Assembly: GCF_047496725.1 (NCBI RefSeq)
Contig: NC_132973.1
Coordinates: forward strand, 11,294,233-11,358,232
DNA from: Anoplolepis gracilipes
Lineage: Eukaryota > Arthropoda > Insecta > Hymenoptera > Formicidae
DNA: 64,000 nt
Direction: 5' to 3'
Shown: in pieces, positions 1 through 13,182 of the stretch
How the letters are laid out: each line of letters begins with the position of its first letter
Position numbering within the stretch: the stretch's first letter is position 1
Position numbers and translations under genes: made by a program
Notes under the pieces: generated by a model
Database searches by the model: none
Told to the model about the DNA's origin: nothing
What the model saw: the letters and a program-made list of their open reading frames with translations, nothing else

Positions 1-1074
1 TATGGTCCACAATTAAAAAAAAAAAAATACAAGAAATAAACGAGTCATCTTTAAGAGAATTATTGGTGCATCCTGTGTATATGTTATTCAAATAAAAAAT
101 AGATATCAGATACAAAAAAAAAGTACAATACCTCCAGAAAGTTAAACAAAATCATCTATCGATTATTTTTGTAAAGTGAACGATGTAACAATCCGTTCAT
201 AAAATATCTTTGGCTATTATAAGGAAATTGACACAGACGAAATAATATATTTGATTGTTTAAATTTCGGAAAAATTGAAAATGATTAATAGAATTAATTC
301 GATTTGTTTAATCTATTGTATGAAATTGTGAATTTGTCTAAATTCTCACTTCACTTTGTGTGATTTTGTTCACATTTCAAAATAAATTAAACTTGAGCTT
401 GAATCGTCAGGCAGTTCACTTTTCACCTCAGCGAGCCTCGTATGTAGAAATTCATTAATATTACATTCTATCTTAGCTTCCTGTGTTCTTATAGATTCGC
501 GTAAATGTACATACACACATCGTTGCCATATATTTCGCCTTTACTTAATATATTTTATACACAATTGAAATGTTAAATATAATTACAATTACGCAGTTTG
601 ACTCAAATAAATTGACATGACGTGAAAATAAAATGACCTAAAAAGTAACCGGTGAACACGTAAAAATGTATATTAATTTTATAAAATAAAGGAAAAACGT
701 GTATATATAAAACACCAAAAAAAATTGACTTTAGTGAATTTTCTAAAAAAAAAGAGAAAAACTCAAAATTAACTATTAGTAGTTTTCTAAGAAAATTTTA
801 TATCATAATCCCAGAAAATTTCTGGATTTGTCTAGTTTTGTTTGCAAGCAAATCTTTTGAGTGTCTACGTTCCTGGTCCAACAGAATCGCTCGCTTCATT
901 TGCGTTACTTACAGAAAATTCGCAGTAGTACATACAAGAAAATTTACAGACCTTATTTTCGAGGAAACCCGGAAGAAGTAGCGGAGAAAGAACGCTCTTC
1001 CTTCTCATTACCACCGTACGATTTCGCGGCACACAATCTTAACAATCAATATTTTTTTATATATACTATAATAT

Positions 1075-1210
<136 letters not shown>

Positions 1211-3113
1211 ATCTTATCTAAAGTCGTCGTCATCGTCGTCGTCATCGCCATGCTTTGTCAACATCGATGCAAAATAAATCACAATCGTATATTTCTTCCT
1301 CCCCGTTACCCTCCGATTGGCAACTATGCTCCTGCGTAATTAACAACATATTTATATGTTGCATATACATATATTTTTCTCCTGCCTTTTTTTCCGTCAT
1401 CGAGTTAATGAATATACTAAAAAATATTAATCCTTTCTCGCGCATTTAGACGTATTGTTCTATATAACGGAGTATTTTGGTTTTTCGAAACTATGTGATT
1501 TCACATTACAAGATGCGGCAAAAGTAATATCACCTCGTTTGAATATTTAAAAACAAAAATCAATTTCTTTTTCTTCAAAAATTGAAATATTTGTCGTAAA
1601 TATGATTGTCATATTATTATGTCTAAAATAATATATATAACATTGCTTAAAAATAAATAAATGCAGAAATAAAAATTGATATATATATTCGAAAAACGAT
1701 GCGATTACTTTTGCATTACACCTTGTGTACATCTTGTACAACGTTTCTATCTACGCCATAGTATGGAAGATCGTGACTCGGAAACGCGAAGAAGGATAAA
1801 AGTTCTCAAGATTCACTCTCATGAATACGAAACATACTTTTAGATTAAGAAATTTATCTTATAGTCTCGCTCGCGAGAGTACGTCCTATTAACGCCTGCA
1901 CCTTTTGGTTTTAACTCGACTTATTGATAACGTACGCATTAATGCGGAGCGCTTCGTCTATGGGGTAAGTAGAGAGATGTGCTTATATATTATATTATTA
2001 CTATTATCGTTATTACTATTATTATTATTATTATTACATGTGTTTATGTGTGAGTGTACGATCGTCGTACATCTTCGTACATCGTCGTTATGGAATGTGC
2101 CGGGAAGGAAGTCGCTCTATTCGGGGAGCCACGACTTCGGCAAGTCGATGTTTATTTTCTCCGTGCGCGCATTTCATTGACAGCTTGAACGCCTGAATTG
2201 CAACACGATTATTGCGATCAGAATTATGTGTCAATTATAAATATTAAATATATATAAATACTTAGATATTATAAGTAAGAAAATTTAATATATTTAGTTT
2301 AATATTTTTTATTTTATACGTTCCAGCATGTTTAAGGAGAAATTTTTACCTTGATCGATAAATTTATATAGTAATGTGTGATTAATAATAATATATTACA
2401 AAAATAATAATATATTATATTTATATTATATTAGTAATATTTAATATATTCAATCTCTAAATTGTTTTTAGTCGACCACAGAGGAATATGTAAGATATTT
2501 TATTTCAAAGTGTACAATTTCAAAGAAACGCGGCGTTCAATCTGTCAGTCGTTTCGTTTTCAGGATTTTCCTATTTATCCAAGATTTTATAACTTGGATC
2601 AACAGCATCTACGAATTTTTCTATTAACTAGTGCGTGAACTTGACATTGTGTACTCTTGCAAGCTCACGAGTTCTCATTCAAAACTTGAATCGCGATTCG
2701 GCGAAAGCTACGCTCGCGATTAAATTGGCCGCAATTGGCGCGTCCTCGAGAACGTCCTAAGGACAGAGTGATTAAACTAAATGATGCTATTGCTATGTCG
2801 ATTGGTTGACTCGTCAGTTTATTCAATATTGCAGATTAACTCATAAGACTTAGAAAGATGATGCCATGTCTGACAAATCTATGAAATTATCAAAATTTGA
2901 AGATTTAAAAAAAATGTTTTTTTTTCAACAAATTTGAATTCTTTCATCTTTTCCAAAGTAAATATGTTTTAATAAATTGTTCTCAATGTAAAAGATTAAT
3001 AAAGAAACCAAATAATTAATAATCAAATGTGACGCAAATGTTTTTTAAACTTCTCTCGTAATAACGCAAAAAATAAGGCAAATATAATAAAATGTATACA
3101 CTGCCTTTGTTGA

Positions 3114-3152
3114 TTTGATAACCGATAATATTATTTGATAACCGATAATATA
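3114..3152. repeat. short tandem duplication
   Basis: The unit ATTTGATAACCGATAATATT occurs twice in direct succession, the second copy starting about 20 bases after the first. It looks like a simple local duplication. Confidence 0.8.
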
Positions 3153-3500
3153 AATTCATCGATATATAAGACCCTACATTACATCCTCTATGCCAAATGA
3201 TTTCTATTAAGAGAATTATGCAGGAGATTATATATCTTTATAACTTGGAATTTATCTCGGTCTAGAATTCTGAAGATTACCCAAATTCTAAATATACAAT
3301 ATATATATTTAAAATGTGTGAGCGTTTCACAATATTCAAATTTCTTAAAAATCAAGAGTTGGTCATAAAGATAATAAACAAACCAAATAGATCAGCTCGC
3401 TACAGCGCGACGAGGCATATTAAAATGACGTGTCGAAACGAAAGAATCATCGGCCATTTCTTTAGGAGGCAGTAGCGGCGGCGGACTGAATAGAGTTGGG

Positions 3501-3760
3501 TCACGCCAGATTGCTCTCCTGTTCACCCCATCCCTCGCTGTCGCACTCGCTCTCCGATGCCGAATCGCTGTCGCTAAATTCGACGGCAACGCGGCGCGCC
3601 AAAATGGATGCGACGTCGTTGAGCGCATTCACGCGCTCTACCTCCTTCTGTTCAATTTTTTCCACCTTGCGTAGCTTTATCCCTGTGAAAGACGACGATA
3701 TAAATTTTTACTCTACTTTAGACTAAAGTAGTATTAGCTCTTACAATTTCTACGTAGTCG

Positions 3761-3820
<60 letters not shown>

Positions 3821-5751
3821 GATACGAAAGATTGTTATATAAAGATCTAAAGAAATAATTTGTTTTATTCTTGACTGTATTAAAAATCATAAAAAACACA
3901 GAGATAAATTACCATCGCGAATCGCCTTGAGCAGATCGTTTCGCGGATCGACCAGTGGAATATTCGGATTGACAGGTTTCCTCAATTGACCGTCTATGAT
4001 GCTCTTCAGAGGCTTCAGCTTCGGCGGATTGGTCGCGATCATTTTCGCGATATCGCCATTCGTAAGTGGCAACGGCGCTGTCGGGCCGTTGGCAACCGGT
4101 GGAGGAGGCGGCGGCGGTGGTGGTGGTGGAATGTTACTGGGAGGTGAGATGGGTCTCGGCGGAGTAGGATCTGGAGTAGGTGGGGGCGGCGGAAGATCCT
4201 GGGGTGCCGGGTCCGTTTCGTCCACGCCCAACTGGCCCGAATGGTTCGGCGGCGTCGGTGTCGAGCGTTGGCTCGGCAGAGGACTATCCGTCCGACTTCC
4301 GTTCCTGTTCAGCAAGTGCGATGGTATGGAACCTGTAAAGTATATTAATAAAAAGATGCGTGCCGAATGTAAGTTTTCAATTAATAATTATTATTTTAAA
4401 ACTATTATTTAAAGACTCAGAAACTTGTTTCTTTAAATACAACTACTATAATAAATTAAGGAATAATAATTAATAATTAACATACCGTTCATGGAAGGAG
4501 GAGACATGGTTTCTCCCGGAGGTGGAGGTGGCGGCGGTAGAGTGTCTCTACCGGTACTCATGGATCTCCCCCTAGTGGGGGTGTTGTTGGCGGATGCTAC
4601 CGTAGGCGTAGAGTTGCTGGAAGCATTACTTGGTGGCGCCGGTGGTGGCTGTGACGGCCGTGATCTGCCGCCTCGGCTTGGAGTGCTCTGACCGCCAGGA
4701 CTCTGATACGTTTCGCTGCCGGCCGGCACTTGACCCGGTGCGTAATGCGATCCGTACGAGTTTTCATCGTAGCCCTGAGCTATGTAGTTCGTTGCCCTGT
4801 AATAAAAAAATAATTATTATAATTGTATAAGCTGCAAATCTATATAGAAAAATTTAAAGTCAAAAGTAGAATCAGAAAAAGATAAAAATAAATAAAACGG
4901 AAAAAATCAAAATAAAAGTACCAATAAATTATTATATAATAATTAAAAAATATTATATTTCCGATTATTCATTTATCTGTGTGTATTATTTATTATTATT
5001 TTAAAATTATCAGTTGCATTATTATTATCGCGATATTTCTACCTGTAGTCGGAAGAAGGCGGGCTGTAAAGATGCTGCTCTTCCGGAGGATAACTTCGCC
5101 GCAGTTCGATACTGTTAGGCCTGGGTGGCCTAGGATCTGTCATCACCATTCCCAGTAGCGTGTCATCGCCAGGCTGCATGTGCGGCGCCCTATACTGCAC
5201 CGTCTGCGTCGGCATGATATACTCGCCGTGGCCAACAGCCAGTTGCCGTTGCCGTTCCCTAGTATTGTGCGGCTGTCTTACACGCTTCTTGTGCCTGCCG
5301 CCGCCACCTCCACCACCACCCTCATTCCGAGGCCTATGCGGCTGTTTTGTGGAAAAAACATAATTTTTAAAATGCAAAACGGGAAAGTGACAACGATCAA
5401 GGTGCATCGCATGTTAAGTCAAGCACAATCGGTTTAAAGTCAAGAACGTCCCGACGATTGATCCAGTGACTGTTGTAATATTATTTCAGCAAATTTGGAT
5501 TGCATTGGAATGTATTGCAGCCTAAATGTTATCTTAAAGATACCCTCATTTGTCGTTCAATCAAATGTTATTTCAAAGATACCCCCTCTCATTTATCGTT
5601 TAATCAAATTTATTTGGAATCAAGAATTTACTGGATCAATAGTTAAATAGAATATATGAATATATAGTGTATGTAGGAAATAAAAGTGAAAAGCCTTGTG
5701 AAGATGATAATAAATTATAACTTTCGAAATTTGTCATTCTTGAATTCTATT

Positions 5752-5798
<47 letters not shown>

Positions 5799-7537
5799 AT
5801 TTCCTGCAACAATTTTATTTCCTACAATATGACAAACATGACAAGATGGATATGAGATATTCCTGAAATGAACGATGAAACGATATTGAAATTATGGAGA
5901 TACCGGTGTCAGTCGAAGATGAGTCAGTGGATGATGAGTATATAACGCACTTCTATATAAATACATTCAAAACTTGCATGAAACTGGCAAAAAACGGCAT
6001 TACATAATAAGTGATCCACAAAGTGACGGTAAGTGTAAAAGACTTGGTTCAAGTTTCAAAAAAAGGAAAAAAAAAACACAACTCAATGGAAGTGGACGGT
6101 GGAGTCAGGATAGAAGGAAGCCCTGCGTAGATGGAATTTTTGCGCTCTCTCTTAATTTTTCGTCGTTTAAAAGATCGACGAATTTTAGACTTGGACAAAG
6201 AAAATCTATTTTCATTCGATCTACGCAAAGTGATGTGATCGTCATTGAGAAAATGTGACTCTATCAACTACAGAGAACTTCGAGAAAGCGAGCATCTAGC
6301 GTCAATCTCTATATCAGCGCGCAAAAACGTCGGTTAATGAAAGAAAAACCACAGAGAGGGTGATTATATGCGATGAGAATGGAATGGTTGGTGTGGCGAA
6401 CAATTCGCTGACTGAAATTACTGTTGTCGGATGTTTCGTAAGAGGGTAAGAGAGATTAAAAAGAAACTACAAAGATCCAAACCATCGACTTGCCTCTCTG
6501 AACGGTTCGGCATATTCAGACTCGCTCTATAACGAAGGGGATAGTAATTCAATAGTTAGAATCGCAGTATTAGACACGTTAAGAAACTAATTTGGTCTAC
6601 GAGCTCGCGCGCACCTCGACAATTTAAAAAAAAAAAATTAGACTCGGTCTTGATTTGCTTATATTTCCTTCATTAGTTTGAATTTCGAAAGTGACAGATA
6701 ATACAAGTATTACAAATATTACAAGTAATACAATAGTTATCGAGGTGCGCTTTTGAATATATATAGTTTCGCAAAGATTCTTACCTTCTTCCCTCGATCA
6801 TGCAACTTCTTTTCCGTGTCCTTGAGCATCTCCTGACTCCACAAGTCAAAAAAGTAATTCGGGTCGGTATAGAACTTTAAACCATCCTTGCCGTCCTCTC
6901 TGAAAACAATAGAATTTAATTATTTTCACAAGTTAAATCTCCTAACTTATATCGATGAAAATTAAACAATATCGCTAATTACCTGTAAATATTAAGCTTG
7001 TCTAGAGGCGGCGGCGTATCGCATTGGTGATAGGTCTCCAGCATCGCTGTCGGCATCGTGTCTCTGGAGACGACTTGTTGATCGAATACTACGGAACTCT
7101 TGAAGGCTTTTCTCATGTGTATATCTTGCAACGAAACTGCGTAAAAAAAATCAAGAGACTTTGATATAAAGATCTTCTTCTTCATCTAAGTTTTCATAAT
7201 TTCATTTCTTTTCTAATTTTTATCTCGCTTACGAAGAAATCGAAACGAGCATATTTCACGTACCTTCTTCGACATTACTATCCAATTGGGTGACCTTGAC
7301 GGCCAAACGATCTATCCTAGCCTGCAGAGAGTTGGCTCGATCGCTCAATCCGTGCGCCTCCCTCGCCAGCTCGCCGAACAGATCCTCAGCGTGCCTCGAT
7401 AGACTCGACAATTGTCTGATAGTATTGGCTAAAGTGCCGTTAGTGGCTGCTTCGAGCTCCGACGGCAGTGGAAAATCCTCGGGGATGGTTCCACGCGCCA
7501 CGTGTACGGGCTCCACTAATCGTTTCGGAAGCGGCAT
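3501..7537 (-). CDS. SCAR: SCAR/WAVE actin-nucleation promoting factor
   Basis: Scaffold of the WAVE regulatory complex that activates Arp2/3 downstream of Rac. Coding exons on the minus strand: 7537-7264, 7136-6983, 6899-6785, 5341-5043, 4796-4486, 4332-3913 and 3682-3501. Together they give 1755 nt (584 aa plus TGA), and every junction keeps the frame. Residues 1-175 or so form the WAVE homology domain, with segments such as IRQLSSLSKHAED-type and RIDRLAVKVTQLDS that match animal WAVE proteins. A basic patch follows near residues 195-215, then long polyproline stretches in exons 5 and 6. The WH2 motif DPRNDLLKAIRDGIKLRKV spans the exon 6/7 junction. The C region carries NDVASILARRVAVE, followed by a Ser/Asp/Glu tail. 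The tail Trp is followed by eight residues, more than in vertebrate WAVEs. The start at 7537 matches the MPLPKR-like family N terminus. Identity is secure; minor alternative splicing is not excluded. Confidence 0.96.
3762..3818. repeat. (TA)n microsatellite in the last SCAR intron
   Basis: Pure TA repeat inside the 230-bp intron that separates the two halves of the SCAR WH2 motif. Confidence 0.95.
5763..5796. repeat. (TA)n microsatellite in SCAR intron 3
   Basis: Uninterrupted TA repeat within the 1.4-kb SCAR intron between coding exons 3 and 4. Confidence 0.95.
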
Positions 7538-7604
7538 CCTGCCGACTGTTTATTCCTCCTGCTTGCTCTTCCTCGCGGTAATTCACTCACCGCTCTCTCG
7601 AGAC
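7538..7604 (-). other. SCAR: SCAR 5' UTR segment with 3' splice site
   Basis: Reading the minus strand towards the SCAR start codon, a pyrimidine-containing AATTTCAG acceptor ends at 7605. It is followed by 67 bases without an in-frame ATG before the start at 7537. This suggests the first transcript exon lies further upstream (to the right) and is spliced onto this coding exon. Confidence 0.6.
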
Positions 7605-8799
7605 CTGAAATTATCGCCAAAATTATTGTTGGAAATGTCAGTTAGATTTTCGCAGAATTATAAGTTTCTCGATTATATAACGTTAGACTTGTGATAATGT
7701 TGACGAAATTAACTGATGTTAATGATAAAAAATACATGTCCTTCACATTATCTTGAAGAATAAAATCCACTGACAATCAGTGTTTAAGACAATTAAAACA
7801 TTATAATTATAAAAATGTTTCTGGATTATTGCAAGTATAATTTTCACAAGAATTATCCTTTACTCTATACTATTATTTTTGACACCTTCTCTAACCGTAC
7901 AGGTGGATCAGCGCCGTATTTTCGATAAGTTTATTAATACGTAAAAGTGTTTTAAAAGTCTGAAAAAATTTATACAACTTCTTTGAACCTTCTAAATAAA
8001 GACTAAAATAATAAATTTGAAAAATAATTTATTTAAATATAGTATTTTATAATTATTCGTTTTTGAGAAATTGACGTTAGAAAAATCACGGACAAAAATA
8101 ACTCACTACAGTAAATGTTATTTGTATTTTTGAAAGGTATTTCGTGAAAAACTAGAAAACTTTAATACAATTTGATGAAAGTTGTATATATATTGTTTGC
8201 AAGCTGACTCTAAAAAATATTACGCGTGCGCGCGTAAGAGAATATTATTAGAAAAATAACTGAAAGAAAAATTAAACATTGCCGAAAATACAATTATATC
8301 TTTTTATCGGTAGTATCATTTAGAGTTTTAAAATAATTGAAGAAAATTCTTCTGCAAAGTAACACTATGTCCTTCAAACGTGTTTGAGAATAATCGAATG
8401 ACTCTTCTTCTAGCACACAAATTTGCTTGAAACGTGATTTATTCGAGTAGAAGAGTACTCGACTATAGTGCGAACCACTCGCGGTAGTTTAAAATCGTCC
8501 CCGTTCTCGAAGAGGACCATTAACAAGATGAATATTTGATTCGAGGACATCCCTTTGATGCAGCCCCTGTTTTATCCGGCAATACTTTAAATAGGGGAAG
8601 AATCGCGAACGAGAGAATCTCGTTGCAATTTCCAACATGTAATCTCGCAATTCAGCTAAATATACATTCGTAAATATAAATTCATTTAATTCAGAGTCTC
8701 TTACAAATTCGCGATATTTCATTATCGACTGCCTTGCTGCTCTTATCTTGTTAAGCGCCGGTTGTTTCATTTTTCCGCGAGTTTTAAAACAAGCATGCA

Positions 8800-8827
8800 T
8801 GCACGCACGCACGCACGCACGCACGCA
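8800..8827. repeat. (GCAC)n microsatellite
   Basis: Seven or so tandem GCAC units, preceded by GCATGCAT variants. Confidence 0.9.
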
Positions 8828-10422
8828 ACGGTAAACACCATTGCATTACGCAATTGCCAGCGTCATACGTGATAACGATAATATCTTATCGCTCACGGTT
8901 GACTACCATTAGCCAAGCGACCGTATCAGTTGCTTTACTTTTTTCCAGTTCTTATGGCTAATTATTATAAACGTGAGTTATCAATGCGTAGAGTCGCGCA
9001 TTTACAAGCAGATAACGTTACAGTTAGACTAACAAAATACTGAATTGAAGAATTGCATTCTTAACTATTTAAAATGTATTTATTTCATAAATTATGTTAT
9101 TATATTTAATTACTTTAAAATTGTAAAGAATTTTATGTCAAACTATTTTAACATTGCTTACTTATAAAAAAAAAAAAAAAGAAAAAAAAATTTGCAGACT
9201 TTAAGATTAATTAAACCACACGGCAGACAAATACGTCAATAAACGTCATTTGATTGTCAACAAAGATCGTTTGAGTTATCCAGGGTCAATGATATGACCG
9301 TAACCCAAGCTAACGACTTGATGGCGACGACAACGAAGTCGGTGACGTGTATACGCGTAACGCTATTGTATCTCCTAATTAGCAATTAGCCGCTGCAAAG
9401 TGTGCAAATGGAGCTGTTCTATGGGATGTACACCTGCGAAGAAAACCATGAAAAGCCTCCGACATGGCTAATAATATCTGTCGAAGGTATTGTGTCTAAA
9501 AATACCTATTTCGCATCTCGTTATCGTTTCCCGTTAAATTCTCATGCGTTACTTTTGAAATTATACCGTTTGAATTTAATATTCTCTTACATTTTTTTAC
9601 ATTATGATATTATATTACTATTCATTTTTATATTCTCAAATAAATATATTAAAGTTTTTATAATAAAGTTTTTTATTTCAATAATTATATAAATAATTAT
9701 ATAAAACACTAATTATATAAAAATTACTGCGTCATTTGGAAACCCCATCACATGGAATAATGATCAATGTGCTATTTGTCGTTATAAAATATTTGATAAA
9801 TTTGCAAAATTTATTTATATAATTATCAATATATAACGATAATATTATTACATTATGCATATTGTAACAAAGAATGACCAAATCTTGTTGGATAACTCGT
9901 TGTCAGGCGTTACAATATTACCGTGTGAGTCAATAGAACCCTTTTGCCATCAGTATATTTTATTAAACTGACACGCAAAATATCGAACAGTCATTTAGTC
10001 ATTGAACCAGTCAACCAGTAATGAACGATTTATTTCACGGATGTTGAATATCAAGATCCATTGAGTATAAAATTGCATAACGAATGTGCCAAGTATTGCG
10101 AAATGTTATATGAAATATAGAGATAATATTTCACGAGGAACATGATAATTATTATATTTGGATTATTTAATAGAAAAAAATATTTAATATAAAAGATTCA
10201 CGAGAAACGGTCTCTATAACTGCTAACAAGTTGCAATTGCAATTAGCAAGTATTTACTTATATGTTCTCCAACGCGTAATTAAAAAGCTGCAATTATCTT
10301 TTTGCGAGACGTATATATTAATTTAATTTATATGTATATCATTTCAAATTTATTATTCATATAAATTTCACACATATTAATTTATAATAATATAAATTAT
10401 ATTATTCAAATTTATTTTGATA

Positions 10423-10429
<7 letters not shown>

Positions 10430-10492
<63 letters not shown>
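10430..10492. repeat. (TA)n microsatellite
   Basis: Long uninterrupted TA dinucleotide tract with a short GTGTGT lead-in. Confidence 0.95.
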
Positions 10493-13079
10493 TGATTATA
10501 TATTTTTAGGATCAATATCTTATTTCTATATTATTTCGCTACCAATATATCTAAAGATATATATAAAGGTATATATACATATGTTTTTAAATGTTTCCCA
10601 TTTTTTTGCAAATGTAAGTCAATGCTGTGTGATATTCGGAAACAAGTATCGATATGCTGCTAATTTTAAACATTTGTGGCCACAAAATTTGTGCAGCGAG
10701 CTTGGTGTACTTATGTTCTTTGTGAATGAAACCGTAGACACGCTGCCGCATGCAGCAGACTTGCATAAGGTAGGCAGTATCCTAAGGCTGCAAAAGGTCA
10801 CTACTACGCTGCAGTACTCGCCTACTACTATCACCGTAAGTAGAAACCGGAAAGACTTATTCTTTGCTCCTCGCAACGTGTTTGTCGATCGTTCAGCCGT
10901 TGCATCTATTTCAGGTTGTATGTATTTGACTCATCTGCAAGGACACTAACGATGCTGCAAAGTTCCGATAATACTCGCGCTTCGATAAATAAATCGATTT
11001 TTTACTCCAGATTTTTATATAAAAAATAATTCAATAAGATTCCAGTCACGCGCGAGAATTTTATTTTTCACTCAATTTTATATGTGTGTCGAAAAGATAT
11101 TTTATTTAATTTCCTAAATTGAAGTATGCGTTTTGAAAAAATCATTTAATGGCAATATATCTCTTGTATGAAAAATCTTAATTTTCCATTCAGAGATATT
11201 CATATTTTTCAAAGATTCATACACGAAGAAATAATAATTTCTTGCCCCAACGCGCAACTTAATGCAAGTACGTACTTTCGCGATATATCGAAGGCGTCGA
11301 CATTCGTAGCAAAAGTTTTTTTAACGTTCAATAATATGTAGAATTGTGTTAAATCTCTTTTAAATTTGCAGGACGGCGGTAAATGGCGAATGACAATGAC
11401 GAAAATGTCGTGCTGTTTCCACCGATTATTCACGCTTATTCGCAGTTGCATTCTGGTGCGCACGTGCGACTGGGCGAGCAGAGAATGCACATGTCGACCA
11501 TATGGTCACGCATAAAACGTATACAAGAAATACAAGGTCACTACCCCCTACGCACAAATCGATGTAATTTCGCGATTTTAATAAAAATTTCTTTTTCAGA
11601 TTATATCATCTACGTTTTCTTCACATATTTATTTTTAATAATTTATATGTCTAAAATTAAATTTCTCTCTCTCTTTCTTTTTAAAAAAATTGTATTGAAA
11701 ATAATAAATGATATTTGATATTAAAAATAATTCTATCGAATTATAAAACAAATGTAAATTAAATAACAATTGATATTTAAAAAAAATTGTCTATTAAATT
11801 CATTTTTACTACTTTCTGTCATGCAAAAAGTTATTTATTTCTTTGCATCGTAAAATATTTCATAGCATTGAAATGGTCTGCGGGAGATTTCTGCGTCGAC
11901 ATTCTAACTGTTTAGTGTGCTTCACAGGAAAGAACCGCATACCGAGACGCATTAGAATCGAGACGATATCGAGGCGATTGAACGGTGCAATCTGACTAGA
12001 CATTATCGTTGACAACAAAGAGTTTATGCTAATGTCACGACGTGCAACGATTTCGCAATCGCAAACACGTGCACCTAGGAGAATTCCGTCTTCCTCGCGA
12101 AATGTCATTCCTCGCCTTTCGAGCTTATAATTGAGACGGCATTTTATTTAAATCAAATGGAAATTGTTCATATTTTCATTATTTCTTTATTAATAAAAAC
12201 AAAACATGTAAACTTAATATACGGATTTATTTTAATATCAGCAAGTTAGTTCAACTACAACTTTATAATTATTATTCACAGATTTAGAAGTTTGGATATT
12301 TATTTATATATGCTTATACTTTTTTTTACAAAATAAATTTTTTAATCGGCGCAAAAATATTTTTCATTGAACGTGGGTGAATTATTAACTACGTGTGGCT
12401 AATTAAAGCGCGAGAGCTTAACCAGAAGAAACGATAAAAGAGAGATGGATAGAATGAGAGAGAACGAGTATTGTATTCGGGTCACTGATAAGGGAAGGAT
12501 GTGAGTCGTTGGGGAGTCGCTAACGACAGGTTGAATAAATTATATCGACGTTTATGCGTTACGGGAGCAACGTGCTGAAAAGCTGTGTGGTGCTGCTCTC
12601 ACAGATTGCCTGGCCGAGATATTTATATCCTGCCTGCTGTGTAAAGCACTACTACCATCTTGTATTTTGTATACAAGCGTGAAGTCGATAGAGGTACAGC
12701 GATCATCAAACTTCCATGCTTGCGATATTACGAAAAATATTTACTCGTTATGTGATATCTCATACTACTATACAAACAAAACTTGATTGAAGATTTTGTC
12801 ATCATTGGAATAATGTTGCCGACGAACAAAGTAACCGTGATTAGTGTGTAGAAATTCAAGATTTTTCTGTTTGAATTTTAACTGTAAAAAAACCAAGTTT
12901 CGAAATGATAAAAATTCAAATTATTCATTCGCAGTATCAAATTATTCAATATGAAACGTAAAGGAAGAATTTAATTTATCATTTGAAGTTAACTTGAATA
13001 TTTTTTATTAAGTCTGTCATGCACTGTAAGTGACTGCAACGTTTTGCATTTTCATCTCACACATATATATATATAATTT

Positions 13080-13182
13080 TTATTACTATCGAAAAAATAA
13101 TTATCAGAAGAAACTTGTGATATCAAATATGTACGTATAGAGTTCATTCTGTGGAGATGCAAAAATTCTAGAACTAATTATA
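13080..13182 (+). repeat. dispersed repeat, copy 1 (inverted partner at 15282-15378)
   Basis: About 100 bases, running from TACTATCGAAAAAATAATTA to AAAAATTCTAGAACTAATTA, recur in reverse complement at 15282-15378 with only scattered mismatches. The middle includes TCAGAAGAAACTTGTGATAT, which is identical in both. The pair may be terminal inverted repeats of a 2.3-kb element or two independent insertions. Confidence 0.75.

Larger units (their letters stand above)
7605..13079. other. intronic or intergenic DNA without recognisable genes
   Basis: AT-rich sequence with short open frames, for example minus-strand 8489-8824 and plus-strand 11383-11718. None of these contains a domain I recognise. 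It includes a GCAC tetranucleotide run at 8800-8827, an A-rich run near 9165-9190 and a (TA)n tract at 10430-10492. If the SCAR first exon is the block ending at 22715, this is all SCAR intron 1. Confidence 0.5.

Noticed and set aside
3887..4412. Gly-rich plus-strand frame over SCAR exon 6
   Set aside because: It is the antisense shadow of the SCAR polyproline segment.
8489..8824. 111-codon minus-strand frame
   Set aside because: Starts in the GCAC repeat (Arg-Ala-Cys-Val start) and has no recognisable domain. Could not be supported as a gene.
11383..11718. 111-codon plus-strand frame starting MANDNDENVV
   Set aside because: The first 45 residues look moderately protein-like, but the rest is AT-driven Ile/Phe/Lys, with no splice structure or family match.
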